64,000 bases of DNA. Source: Lithospermum erythrorhizon (Eukaryota; Streptophyta; Magnoliopsida; Boraginales; Boraginaceae). The notes beneath the pieces were generated by a model. It worked only from the letters and a program-made list of their open reading frames with translations. It was not told the origin of the DNA and did no database searches. Each line of letters opens with the position of its first letter. Position 1 is the first letter of the stretch. Below, one piece after another: positions 48,906 to 59,100 of this stretch. The stretch is from the NCBI GenBank assembly GCA_019722365.1, contig JADFUC010001305.1, positions 1 to 64,000 of the forward strand. Direction: 5' to 3'. A program made the position numbers and the translations under genes.

Positions 48906-50828
48906 TTAGCGCCCCATTTCATTGATTGTGTGAGTAATGGATTGGTCTCCTGAACTGAGTGACGATGTAATAGGAGCATTGTACACTGGTACCGGCATCT
49001 TCATTGGTAGCCGAGGCAATGTAGCCTCAAACTGAAGAACTTGAATTGCTTGCCTAATTGTTGGCCTTAAGCTGCGGTCTGGGTGAGCACACCACAGCCC
49101 CACAATCATCAAACATTCCACTTCTTTGGGTTCAAATTCCATATTGAGTCTGCCATCTGCAGCTGAAAGTAGCTCTCCATTTCCATGCAGATCCCAAACC
49201 CACTCTATGAGACCTGTATGGGAATTTGTATCTGGTAGGTCCCCTTGCTTCTTTCCAGTAGCTATCTGTAGTGTTACCACTCCGAAGCTGTACACATCTG
49301 ATTCTTTGCTTGACTTCCCTGTGCTTATACATTCAGGCGCCAAATACCCCAAGGTTCCGGCCAAGCCAGTTGTTTGTAGTCCTAGCTCATGGTCCATAAG
49401 TCTAGCCAAACCAAAATCTCCAAGCTTGGCATTGAAATTGGAGTCCAGCATAATATTGCTGGGTTTAATGTCCCTGTGGATCACACATTGTTCCCACTCT
49501 TCATGGAGGTAAAGGATGGAAGATGCCAAACCGCGTGCAATTTTGTATCTTGAAGACCAGCCGAGAGGGTTCTTCTTTCCAAAGAGGTGAGCATCTAGAC
49601 TTCCATTAGGCATGAATTCATAAACAAGTAAGAATTCTCCTTGGTCATGGCACCATCCTATGAGCTGAACCAAATTTTTGTGTCTCAACCTGCTAATTAC
49701 CTTGATCTCTGTAATATATTCCTTTTTTCCTTGCTTAGACCCACTGGAAAACTTCTTTACGGCAATTGGAATGTCTACATCCACCAGGTACCCTTTGTAT
49801 ACTCCACCAAATCCACCTTGACCTAATTTTCTTTCAACTGAAAAGTTACTTGTTGCTGTGGCAAGATCTTTGTAGCAAAACTTTCTAGGACCTGTGCCTC
49901 TCTCAAGGTCATCATTCATTGATGTTAAGTGGTCTGTCTCAGAAGACTTGCTCTTATTTTGTCTCCGTCTTCTTATAGTTGCCAAAGCTATACCACCACC
50001 ACCAATAACTGAAAGAACACCTGCAGCCCCGATACCTGCTATTATCGCGGTCTTTCTTGAATTACTTCTGCCACCTTGATCTATATTAAGAGTTGAATTG
50101 AATTCCCATGATTGAAGTTTATTGAGTTCCTGAAGTGAACCTGTTGCCGATGAAAATCCCATTGTTACCCATGGCGGAAGAACTTCCTTCAGGTCTATCT
50201 GGTATGAAAGACTAGAATTAGGATTCCCACCATAGCTCCAGAAAACACTGAGATTCTTTGTAGTACTATCATATGTAATCCACACATCACCAGGTACAGC
50301 GCTATGAAGGGTAGCGTTCCAGGGTGCCGTAACAGAGGAAATGATTGAGTTGTTGTTGATTCCAACATGTTGGTATGGAGGATCCCATCCATCTGAGTAT
50401 GTATCAAATTCTACGGATAGAATTTGAGTTGTAGATGATCCACTGGAACTAGTATTGAAGAGCCCCAAGAAACCGCCATTCGCATTTGGTGGAATCTGAA
50501 ATGGAGTAGGGGCAAGGAAGAATGTGATTCCATGTCCGTATTTGGATAGGGGCCGATTCATGTTGTCTATTGTCAAGGAAAAATGAGTTGTGAAATCAGT
50601 GAGTGTCCCAGAATTGGAGTCCCAAATCGGAACTTTTTCAGGATAAAGTACATAGGCGACACGGCAAGTATACACTGGATTAGTCAGCTGAATTTGTCCA
50701 ACTGTAACTTGAGCATCTCCAATCAAGACTACTCTGGTTTGGTCAGAGTCAAACTGGGCTATCTTGAAATTAGTAGGCAAAGCAAAGGGAAGAAAGAACA
50801 AGGCAAAAATGGTGAAAATCAGAGCCAT
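48906..50828 (-). CDS. L-type lectin-domain receptor kinase (LecRK, class IX-like)
   Basis: Complete intronless 640-residue protein. Residues 1-18 form a hydrophobic signal peptide. About 20-245 is a legume-lectin domain with VEFDTYSDGWDP and HVGINNNSI (E140, D142, D149, H154 in the usual metal-site positions) and five N-glycosylation sequons (N125, N171, N192, N204, N244). About 261-284 is a Gly/Ala-rich membrane segment followed by RRRR. The kinase spans about 330-600, with GQGGFGGV (336-343), lysine K358, glutamate E374, HRDIKPSN (451-458), DFG (471-473) and APE (497-499). All catalytic residues are present and it is an RD kinase. It should sit in the plasma membrane and phosphorylate Ser/Thr targets on ligand sensing, often in defence or development. 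The start has no competing upstream ATG in frame and gives a good signal peptide. The class IX call rests on overall resemblance. It has no receptor-kinase neighbour in the window. Confidence 0.96.
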   Translation of the reverse strand: MALIFTIFALFFLPFALPTNFKIAQFDSDQTRVVLIGDAQVTVGQIQLTNPVYTCRVAYVLYPEKVPIWDSNSGTLTDFTTHFSLTIDNMNRPLSKYGHGITFFLAPTPFQIPPNANGGFLGLFNTSSSGSSTTQILSVEFDTYSDGWDPPYQHVGINNNSIISSVTAPWNATLHSAVPGDVWITYDSTTKNLSVFWSYGGNPNSSLSYQIDLKEVLPPWVTMGFSSATGSLQELNKLQSWEFNSTLNIDQGGRSNSRKTAIIAGIGAAGVLSVIGGGGIALATIRRRRQNKSKSSETDHLTSMNDDLERGTGPRKFCYKDLATATSNFSVERKLGQGGFGGVYKGYLVDVDIPIAVKKFSSGSKQGKKEYITEIKVISRLRHKNLVQLIGWCHDQGEFLLVYEFMPNGSLDAHLFGKKNPLGWSSRYKIARGLASSILYLHEEWEQCVIHRDIKPSNIMLDSNFNAKLGDFGLARLMDHELGLQTTGLAGTLGYLAPECISTGKSSKESDVYSFGVVTLQIATGKKQGDLPDTNSHTGLIEWVWDLHGNGELLSAADGRLNMEFEPKEVECLMIVGLWCAHPDRSLRPTIRQAIQVLQFEATLPRLPMKMPVPVYNAPITSSLSSGDQSITHTINEMGR

Positions 50829-51040
50829 TTTAGATGAACATGTGTTTTCTAAGAAAGTCTAACAAATACTAAGCTTTTGTCTAAGCGTGCTATATGTTGC
50901 AATAATAACTTGATTATATTACACTTATCTTCAATGTCTAACTTTGACTTGTTGCAGGAACGAAGTTTATCTCACCACTCATGAAGAAGAAACCTGAATA
51001 AATTAAGATAACGAAGTTTAAGGTTGACTTAAAATTAGTT
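50829..51040 (-). promoter_or_regulatory. Receptor kinase promoter region with two W-box cores
   Basis: TTGACT, the W-box form bound by WRKY factors, occurs on the plus strand at 50944-50949 and 51024-51029, about 116 and 196 bases before the ATG. A weak TATA-like atatag lies near 50890-50895. W-boxes are common upstream of defence-related receptor kinases, but short motifs also occur by chance in AT-rich DNA. Confidence 0.4.
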
Positions 51041-53134
51041 CGTTAGGATCGGACACAGTATCATAAATACTGAACGTTGCGCCTTTGGTTGAGATGTAAT
51101 ATGCACCTTCGATTTATATCCTTGATTATCTCAAAAAATAATATTAAATCACTTCATAAGTCTCAAAATATTTGTATATTAAGAAAAAATATTTTATTAA
51201 TTTTCCTCTATTACCTTTTTTTTCCTCCTCTTTTTACCTTATATTAATATAGGTGATCATTATATTTCATGATGAGAAATTAAACTAGAGACGAAAGTAT
51301 GAACAATCATATTTATATATAAACGAAACGAGCATTTTTATTATAAACAATCAAATATATATCTATATTAAGACAAGGGAGTACAAGGCACTACAAGAAT
51401 AATAGATGAAAATATCTATAAATAATAACCGTTTTCTATCTATTTATTAACCATTCCTTTCTTTTAGTTACATTACACATGAAAAGTATAAGCTTTTAAT
51501 GATCCTAAAGTATAAACGCATGTAATAATAATTGTGCATCATATTCATATAAACGCATGTAATAATAATTGTGCATCATATTCATATATATAAACATGTA
51601 ATAATAATTGTCTACTATAAGCTTTTTAATGATCCTAAAGTATTGTTAGAGATATTCAATAGATAATGTTTAGTATTTATTAACCATTCCTTTGTTGATC
51701 AAGTCCCTTTAATGTTGGTTTTTATTTCTACAAAATTGATTGTTTATCATATGTTTTGAGCAATATTTTTGTAAGACGGTTTCGTAGAATTTTTGAAAAG
51801 GAATCTTTATGGCTATGTTCATTGATCGACATTATTATACCATTTCTAAACAAATGAATACAACCTTTTAATATATTATTCAAATATAATATTCTTTTAA
51901 AAACCATTTTTTGCTCAAAATTTAAATTAAATAATATTTTATGAATATTTAATTTTGTCGATCAAATGTCATGTCTATCCAATAATGGAGTATATATTGA
52001 GGAACGCTGGAATCCTGGGAATGAAAAAGAATCCCATGATGGGTATAAACTTGTCTAGTAATATTTAGCTTCAATATTGCTCAATAAATAGTTAATGCTT
52101 TCAGTATATATATAATGTATGACTTGTGACTATAGAATAATTATTAATCGATTGGTCAACTTATTATCATGTATCAATGTAATTAAAGAAAGATGGTTGT
52201 AAATAATAATTGCATTATTATCATGAAAGCATGTATTTATCATTATTGTCATATGTCCTAAGAGCAAGATATAAAAATTAAAATAAATAAAAATTTAATT
52301 TTATCGGTAATTATTAAAGAAAAAGATTGTGATATGCAAATTATTCTTCAAAATAACTAAAATATAAATCACAGTATGACTTAGGTGGCTAAAATTAAAA
52401 TTAAACAGTAATATTTCGACTATCATATAATTTTCTCTCAAAGCAATGATAGGTTACTGTTGGCCCTAATCCTTTTAGAGAATTAAATCATCTAAATATA
52501 AACGAGGAAATATGTCGTTAAACACAAACCATAAAGTTGTATCAAAATATGCATAATTCATGCAAAAGTTTTTTAAGTCATGGTAAATACTTGAATATAT
52601 CTTTTATTATAGCGAATGAATTGAACATTTAAGTTATAAAAAGTTAAGTTGACAAAAATGACACCCGTCCTATTTCTTAAGTGCTGATTTGATGTCCTTT
52701 CTCACATGTAATAATAATAATTTAGTTGGTCAAATAAATATACAAACTTTCGAAAGTTACTGAGAAGACAGCGAGGATTATAAAATCGTTCCTACTTGGA
52801 AAGCTACCGTTGACCCTTTAAGTGATTAAACATTGCATGTCAGGCGACAAGTGTAGTAATGAGTTTTTGTTAGGCTAGAAAATTTAATTTGAGAAATACA
52901 AATTAGTGAATGACCAAAATTTGAAATAGACGATGGATGTCAACATGCTACCAAATTAAGTAGTGGATATTTACACCTTTTTATTTCAATAACCCAAACT
53001 CACAATATATGACGTTAATTTTGGTTTCATCATCCAGGAACAGAACCAGGATGTAAAAGTAAGGGGGGTCAAGTTGAAATAAAAATATAGTATATAACTT
53101 GTAAAATAATACTTCATAGTAAAAATGATAAAAT
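51041..53134. other. AT-rich intergenic DNA
   Basis: Apart from the repeat cluster at 51441-51693, no gene or transposon protein is visible. Confidence 0.55.
51441..51693 (+). repeat. Ordered direct-repeat cluster A-B-C-C-C-B-A
   Basis: Block A, tatttattaaccattccttt, is at 51441-51460 and 51674-51693. Block B, aagctttt(t)aatgatcctaa with flanks, is at 51488-51513 and 51616-51643. Block C, 37 bases starting aaacgcatgtaataataatt, occurs at 51514-51550 and 51551-51587, with a shorter third copy at about 51592-51611. All copies are in direct orientation. The sequence is AT-rich and non-coding. Confidence 0.85.
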
Positions 53135-53640
53135 TCATCTTAAAGGTACTCTACGGCCTTTTACTCTATCAAAATCATCAATAATGCTATCAGTAGAGAT
53201 ATTTTCAACTATTTCTCTTTCTGTATAAATAACCAAAAGAATGCGAGAAAATCTCTCGTCCATATTTCGATCATTATGGTTCGTAAGCGAGAAAAATAAT
53301 GGATTCAACGTTCTTCGAAGATCTTGGAAGGGTTAGAACAGCGGAATCAATCTATCAATAGAGGATAAATAGTAGATTTTCTGTCCTCACTAAGTGTTGA
53401 CACTCTTTCGAGATATTATAGAGATATTCTTGAACTACGGATGATTAGTAATGTCTTCGCTATAGTCATACTCAATGAATCTTTAGAATATCTTTTCATT
53501 ATCCGTGAAAATCTCACGAATAGAATGTCTGACAAAATTAAACAAATACCACATTGAACATTTATAGCCGTCTCAGATCCAAAGCCACCACAAAGAACAA
53601 ACTGACTCGTTAGTTGTTTCATTGAACTTTATTGTTCAGA
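53135..53640 (-). pseudogene. hAT transposase C-terminal remnant (ZMYM1/TTF-like)
   Basis: An unbroken 50-codon stretch on the minus strand (53287-53135) ends in TGA and includes MDERFSRILL, EREIVENISTDSIID and FDRVKGRRVPLR. It matches the tail pattern of the hAT C-terminal dimerisation region in plant zinc-finger-MYM/TTF-like transposases. Upstream, TIYPLLID (about 53365) fits the preceding conserved strand, with a stop and frameshifts, and the open frame 53622-53416 may cover more of it. The N-terminal DNA-binding and catalytic parts are absent. Confidence 0.65.
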
Positions 53641-53932
53641 TACACTTAAATTAAAATCTATAGTTGCATTAAACAAATCAAGTGATAATGATGCTCCATA
53701 GTCATAAGTTTAGTCATCTCTCTTGTCTTTAGCGATTCGAGGGCGACAAAAAATAAAAGCACTCGTTTGAGAACTACATATGCTTCTTTACGAAAAAATA
53801 ATTTCACCTTTTGAAGAAAAAAAAATCTATTATATTCGCCGTATCCTCATTTAGTATGTGAGATTATAGTGAGCCATAAGATTATGGATGGTAGTAATCA
53901 TAAGATTACGTTGGATACATTGATGAGTAGAT
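53641..53932. other. AT-rich DNA between hAT remnant and Copia-3 LTR
   Basis: No coding motif could be recognised. It may be further decayed hAT sequence. Confidence 0.4.
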
Positions 53933-54790
53933 TGTTGGATCAAGTTTTTCCAAGGATGGAGTGTTGTATGTGCTTGATTGACATCGACACGTTACCATGT
54001 ATTATCTACGACCAAGTATCAAAACAGTAAGGGGCTTTCGGATGTCTGCAAACTAAATATTAGGATTTCGAGAGGAGATATGTGCGTATAAAAGAATAGG
54101 TGATATATGAAGATACACCGAAAAGATATTCGGCGAAGATCAAGTTGTTTTAATAAGGCAAGCGTTGAGTCGTAGGACTTCGTATACTTATAGCGAGGCG
54201 GTGGATCTCGAATCAAAGACCTTACTATGTGAAGACCCGAAACTCTCACAAACACTACCTTTATATAAAGGCGTTGATTTCAAGAATGAAAACCACGAAA
54301 TAATTTATTTACCACAAAGCGTTCTTGCGTTGATAGAGACAAGTTTTATTCGTATTTGGTGTAGGTCGCTTGTGTTGAAAGTCTCACAATCTTACAAGTA
54401 ATGTACGATTGTTATAACACTCCGTTGTAATAATCATTAGAGAGCTTTCATTGGAATTATTGTAAATTGAGCAAGGAGGTGACGAGGAGAAAGGAAGATA
54501 AGTGGATCCCCAGTCTTAGAAACTAGATTGAAGGTTAGTTAGGGTGTCATGAGAATGTAGAGCATTTTGTAAGACCACACTTGTAATTACTTCATATTAT
54601 AGTGGGCGTTCTCCGGGCAAACGCCCCCGGGCAATAAGTGCAACTCACGGCCTTGAGGCGGGTTACCGATCTTGAGTTATTTACTTTATAGCCATTTATT
54701 TATTTATTGTGTTTTGCTTAATTGTGAGATCAAAGTGTCATTATTTGTTGGTTGGACATTTGGTATTTGCTAGGCAAGTTCACTTTGTTA
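53933..54790 (+). repeat. Copia-3 LTR
   Basis: It starts tgttggatcaag, has a TATA-like ttatataa at 54261-54268, and holds a 3' block (aggttagtt near 54531, ccacacttgtaat near 54573, then tatagtggg and gcaaacgcccccgggc). The same 3' block order occurs at 63790-64000, so these are two LTRs of one family. A degraded primer-binding site follows at 54794. Confidence 0.75.
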
Positions 54791-55020
54791 ATTAGTATCG
54801 AGAGAGGACCTTTCGACATACGGGCCGAGATTTGAGTGAACTCATAAACACATAAAAAAAATGGAAGCTAATAAGGAGTGAGGATCGTCATGAAGACCAC
54901 CGCGGGTAGATGGAAAAGGTATCCATCTTTGGAAGAGGCCAGGAATAGTACTTTTAAATCAGTTGATTCCAAAATATGGAAGTCTGTAATTTCTGGATGG
55001 CGGCTCAATAATATTTAACC
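54791..55020 (+). pseudogene. Copia-3 primer-binding site and possible gag start
   Basis: gtatcgagag at 54794-54803 is a degraded initiator-tRNA complement. An ATG near 54862 (MEANK) and a Trp/Ser-rich stretch to 55015 resemble the start of a Copia gag. The sequence is cut by Copia-4 shortly after. Confidence 0.4.
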
Positions 55021-55021
55021 C

Positions 55022-55325
55022 GTGTTTCCGAGCCACCATACATGGTAATCGTTAGCATACTTTGTTTCTGCTCCCTTTTCACGGTTATTGTTAAGCATGT
55101 TGCAGTGTCCAAATGCAGTAGGACTTAGTGAGCCGTGGTTGGCATATTCCAGGCTACTTATTGTAATTGCTATGATCTTGAATTGGTAGCCATCACATAG
55201 TTTGGTTCTTTTTTTTAGACTTATCCTATGTACCGATTCTTGTAATAGGATTCAGACTCTTGTACTATTACAGTTAATCATCACAATTGATGATGAGCCA
55301 GAAATATCTTCTTCTATTTCCTATC
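55022..55325 (+). repeat. Probable Copia-4 5' LTR
   Basis: The end is set by the primer-binding site at 55327. The start at tgtttccgagcc is a guess. No second copy lies in the window, so the length cannot be tested. Confidence 0.45.
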
Positions 55326-55326
55326 A

Positions 55327-55340
55327 TGGTATAACAGAGC
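55327..55340 (+). other. Copia-4 primer-binding site
   Basis: tggtataacagagc is nearly the full initiator methionine tRNA complement tggtatcagagc, with one substitution and a two-base insertion. Confidence 0.75.
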
Positions 55341-55389
55341 AAACGATCTACTAATTCGTTTTCTGCGCTATTTCTTTCTCGGAGTCCAC

Positions 55390-56594
55390 CATATGTCCGC
55401 CATTTCTTCTACTTATGACTAATTATAATACTTTCTCCACCTCTGCTCCGACAAATTCCCCTCATACCGCACCACCACAAAATTCTATGAAACCTTTCAT
55501 CACTAATCGTCCACATAATTTACCCATGATTAATACTACAATCGATATTAAAAACTCGGTTGCCATAATTCCATCCCTTCAATTACCTTAATTGGAAAAA
55601 GGTGATTCGAAAATTTTTGGGCAGTAAAAAATTACTGTCCTTGGTCGATGGCACTCTACCTTGTCCCACTAATGGCCCACCACAACTTCGACACTTGGAT
55701 TCAATGCTTGATAACTAACGATCTTGGATTCATTGCCACCGCTTTTACCCGTGCTCAATGCTTCTCGATCACGATTGCAAAGCGTGTGTGATGCTTCAAA
55801 CACTCTTAACGAGTCTTTTGATCGTACTCAACCTACTGCGCATGAATCTTAGGTTCCAAGTTCCCGGGCGTTTGCGAAAGGTACCACTATCTCAACAGTT
55901 AAAGCTCACTTGTTCCCTCATATTTCTTTCAGAGAACCATTAAGCAGTGATCTTATTACTCAAATCCTCTTAGGATTGCCGCGATTTAACTCCGTTTATT
56001 CTGGTTATCAACAACACGTGACTAATGCCTTATTTTGCCACTCTTAGGTCATGCTCTTTAGTGAGATGATCGTATTACTCTATTCGACTCGGTGCCCGAT
56101 ACTCATACAATATGGTGTTATGCTAAATTTGCCTTGTCAAGCCTCATACAAGTCCTCGAACAAGGGAGGATCCTTCTCGATAACGAGGGGTCGCTTAGCT
56201 CCAAATCGTGGTAGATAATAAAATTATCATTACCGGTAGCCTCGGTGCGCCTCGCGATAGCCATCTGAAAATCGTGCGGGTAAGGAACCGATACTCACTT
56301 CGGATGGCATTAGCGGCGAGTCTAACTTCAAGCTCCCCGACCAAAAATACCAATCAATGTTAGATTTGTAGCGGCCGCAATCACACGATATGGGTGTAAT
56401 GCTCAGCAGTTCGATCATTGGTATCCTTGCGATTCGGACACTCCTTTGGTGCTTTAAACATAGCCAAACAGCGTCTTGATAATAAATACCTAGTCAATTC
56501 TCATCCTCATCTTTTTTAGTTAAAAAGATCCAAGAACAACGACTCCCCTTATTCAGTGCGATGTGTGGAGTGCTTTATACCTGACTCGTCGTCC
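55390..56594 (+). pseudogene. Copia-4 gag remnant
   Basis: Readable pieces are DGTLPCPTNGPP (about 55645), then after shifts SDLITQILLGLPRFNSVYSGY (55949-56010), characteristic of Copia gag of the Retrotran_gag type. Thr/Pro-rich sequence precedes. The reading is cut at 56594 by the Copia-5 LTR, and the same element continues at 61802. Confidence 0.7.
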
Positions 56595-57085
56595 TGTTGA
56601 GTTGAAAGCATTTTTCAAAGTGTTGAAGATCACGAGTTGAACATGGTTCAGGGAGTCTGATGAAGTCTCAATGAAGTGCCGATGAAGGCGGTTGACATAA
56701 AGGAAAGATTAGGTCGCTTTTCTTTAATCCTAAATTTTTCCAATTTTCTCTCTAAATTCCTTTTGTTTCCATTCCAATAGAGTTGTTCTCTATGATTTTA
56801 TCATCTGTATATCATTTTAAGCTAAATCTAGGTGTAGATTTGTCATTGAGAATACTAAATTATAAGTATTTTCAGTTGGAGAAACTTAATTTGATAGGAA
56901 TTTGTAACAATCATTGAGAGTTCTTTCTAGTTGATTTTCTGGCGACAGGGCCGTACCTTGAGGGGAACGTATAAAAGATACGGTGTTATTTACTTTGGTA
57001 TTTTAATTGTGTTCGGGTCATAGAGATATTAGACTCGGAGGTTTGGGTGTTGATATATACGTTTTAGTTATCGTTACGTTCCAAC
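56595..57085 (+). repeat. Copia-5 5' LTR
   Basis: About 490 bases, aligned with the 3' LTR through ctttaatcctaaatttttcc, attttctctctaaattcctt, tatatcattttaag, aagtgtagattt-like, gagttctttctagttgatt and gtttgggtgttgatatat. It lacks the roughly 150-base repeat block found in the 3' LTR. Its end is close to acgttccaac. Confidence 0.9.
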
Positions 57086-57090
57086 CGATT

Positions 57091-57102
57091 GAGTATCAGA
57101 GT
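57091..57102 (+). other. Copia-5 primer-binding site
   Basis: gagtatcagagt corresponds to tggtatcagagc, the initiator methionine tRNA complement, just after the LTR. Confidence 0.75.
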
Positions 57103-57144
57103 TTGGTTGAAAGCTAGAGTCTAGATATAGTTTCTAGAAATTCA

Positions 57145-57875
57145 ATGGCAAAAATCTGAAGGTGTATCGTATATCTTTGTAGATAAATTCGATGGGGTTG
57201 ATTTGTATTAGAAGATGAGCATGGAGGATTATTTGTATGGAAGAAGCTTCATGACAATCCTTTAGAGAAGCCCTTGAAATATGGAGATTGAAGGAGTGGG
57301 CAGTAGATAGACAAGTCTTGGGTATAGGTGAGGCGTGCTTGTCTAGAAGCTTTGTTGCCAATGTGAAGGAGACATGACAAAGGGGCTTGATGATAAACTT
57401 TGTCGGGGTTATATGAAAAGAAACGTCCGCCAACCAAATAAGAATGCAGTTGATGAAACTGTTTCACTTGAGATGTCAATGAATACTCGGTGCGCTAGGC
57501 GCCTTAATGATTTCAATAGTTTGATAAATGTCAACTGTCTACTGTTGAGGTGAACTTCGAGGATGAATTACAAGCGTTGATACTATTGGCGTCTTTGCCA
57601 GATAGTTGGGAGCCGATGAGGGCTGCTGTGAGTAATTCAGTCGGAAATGAGAAGTTACAGCTTAAGGTGGTTGAAGAGCGATGTCTGTCCGAAGAAGTTC
57701 GGAAGAATGATGGAGTTGATAAAGGTTCTGCATTGAATGTAGAAAGGGGTAGGAACTATGACAAAGGGAGCGTCAAGAATAAATGGAGGTCGAAGTCAAG
57801 GGAAAGAGTAAGTCGAAGTTTGGAGGGGCGTACTCTTGAGTCTTTGAGGATGTAGCAAGGCCCCGGGCCTGTTGC
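57145..57875 (+). pseudogene. Copia-5 gag remnant
   Basis: From an ATG at 57145 the frames carry FDG near 57190, MEDYLYGRSF near 57220, DRQVLG-like residues (57310), RRLNDFNSLINVN (about 57505) and a clean stretch NFEDELQALILLASLPDSWE with VGNEKLQLKVVEERCLSEEV (57553-57700). These are hallmarks of Tork-type Copia gag. The expected CCHC knuckle near 57870 is broken. Confidence 0.85.
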
Positions 57876-59100
57876 GGCAATGCAAGGCATCACAGTGGTC
57901 GTGAGGGCAACAAGAGGCGATGTGAATATTGTTGATGACTATGCGGATGCTACTTATGCGGTGATTGCTCGATAAATTCTTGGATTCTTGATTGAACATC
58001 GTTTAAATTTTCGCCCGCTCGAGGATATAATGTTGAATTATATGGTATTTGGGGTATGGAATTCGGTTCGTCTTGCTAGCAGGTGAGCCACTAAAGATTG
58101 AAGGTATGAGAGATGTGAACTTGAAGGCTGTCGAATAGTTCTACGGAGATTGACTAAAGTGAGAGGCATGTACGAAGTTGGTGAAGAGCTTGATTTACGT
58201 AGGTCGGTGGATGAGGATGGTTCGAACTACGTTTGAGTGAAGGCAAGCTGGAAGGTAGCTCGAGGTGTAGGCGTAGCCGCGAGGTGCAGAAGATAGGTAC
58301 GTTGCACGCCTACTTTGAGTTCTCGAATGACTATACCATTTGCTATTATTAGTTACGAGAGAAGACTATGTTGTGGCACAAAAGATTGGGCCACGTAGGC
58401 GAAAGGTATAGGCACTTGTTTCAAATAATGTGATAAGGCTCAAATATATTTGATCATCATATCCTTGGTGTGTTAGAGGCAGAAGAAGAAGTCAGTTTTG
58501 TTAAAACTGGCGTTGAGCCGAAATCTGAGAGGCTTGAGTTAGTTCACACAGATGTTTGGGGACCGGCGCCTGTTGGTTCTGTGGGAGGTTCATCGTATTA
58601 TGTAACCTTCATTGATGATGCGACGAGAAAAGTTTGGGTTTATTTTCTGAAGAATAAATCCGAAGTGTATGAAGTCTTCAAGAAATGGAGAGCTATGGTT
58701 GAGAATGAGGCCAATTTGAGGTGAAGTGTTTGAGATAAATGATAGGAATTGAATCTGGGTGATATGGTTCAAACAATATTGTGCGAATGGAATTAGGATG
58801 CGAGAAGACTATTCGGGAACACCCCAGCGAGCGGAATAAATTTGAAAGGATGAGCGAGCGGTGAGATGAGCGTGCTAGAAGTATGAGGTTACAACGTAGT
58901 TTACCAGGCATTCTGGTGGGGCCTTGTCAATCACTGGCTGGCTTTCTTGATAAGCGGACATGGTCCCTCTGAATGTGAGAATTAAGAAGAGTGGAGTTAA
59001 GAGGTAAATTATTCTTTCACAGAAAGTATTTGATTTTTAGCGTCATATTTAGAGCAAATACTAGAAATAAGCTTGAAGCTAAATCTAACATTTGCTATTT
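57876..59100 (+). pseudogene. Copia-5 protease and integrase remnant
   Basis: Protease is faint, near 57985. The pre-integrase part includes LWHKRLGHVGE (about 58370). An unbroken integrase stretch at 58470-58724 reads RLELVHTDVWGPAPVGSV, YYVTFIDDATRKVWVYFLKN and SEVYEVFKKWRAMVE. The third catalytic residue region near 58700-58800 is shifted. The later part includes LEAKSNICYFIGYG near 59070-59110. Confidence 0.9.

Noticed and set aside
49126..49512. 128-codon plus-strand open frame
   Set aside because: It lies entirely antisense to the kinase domain of the receptor kinase, whose codons and motifs are intact.
51391..51405. cactacaagaataat as the start of a CACTA element or MITE
   Set aside because: No inverted partner, subterminal repeats or target duplication could be found nearby.
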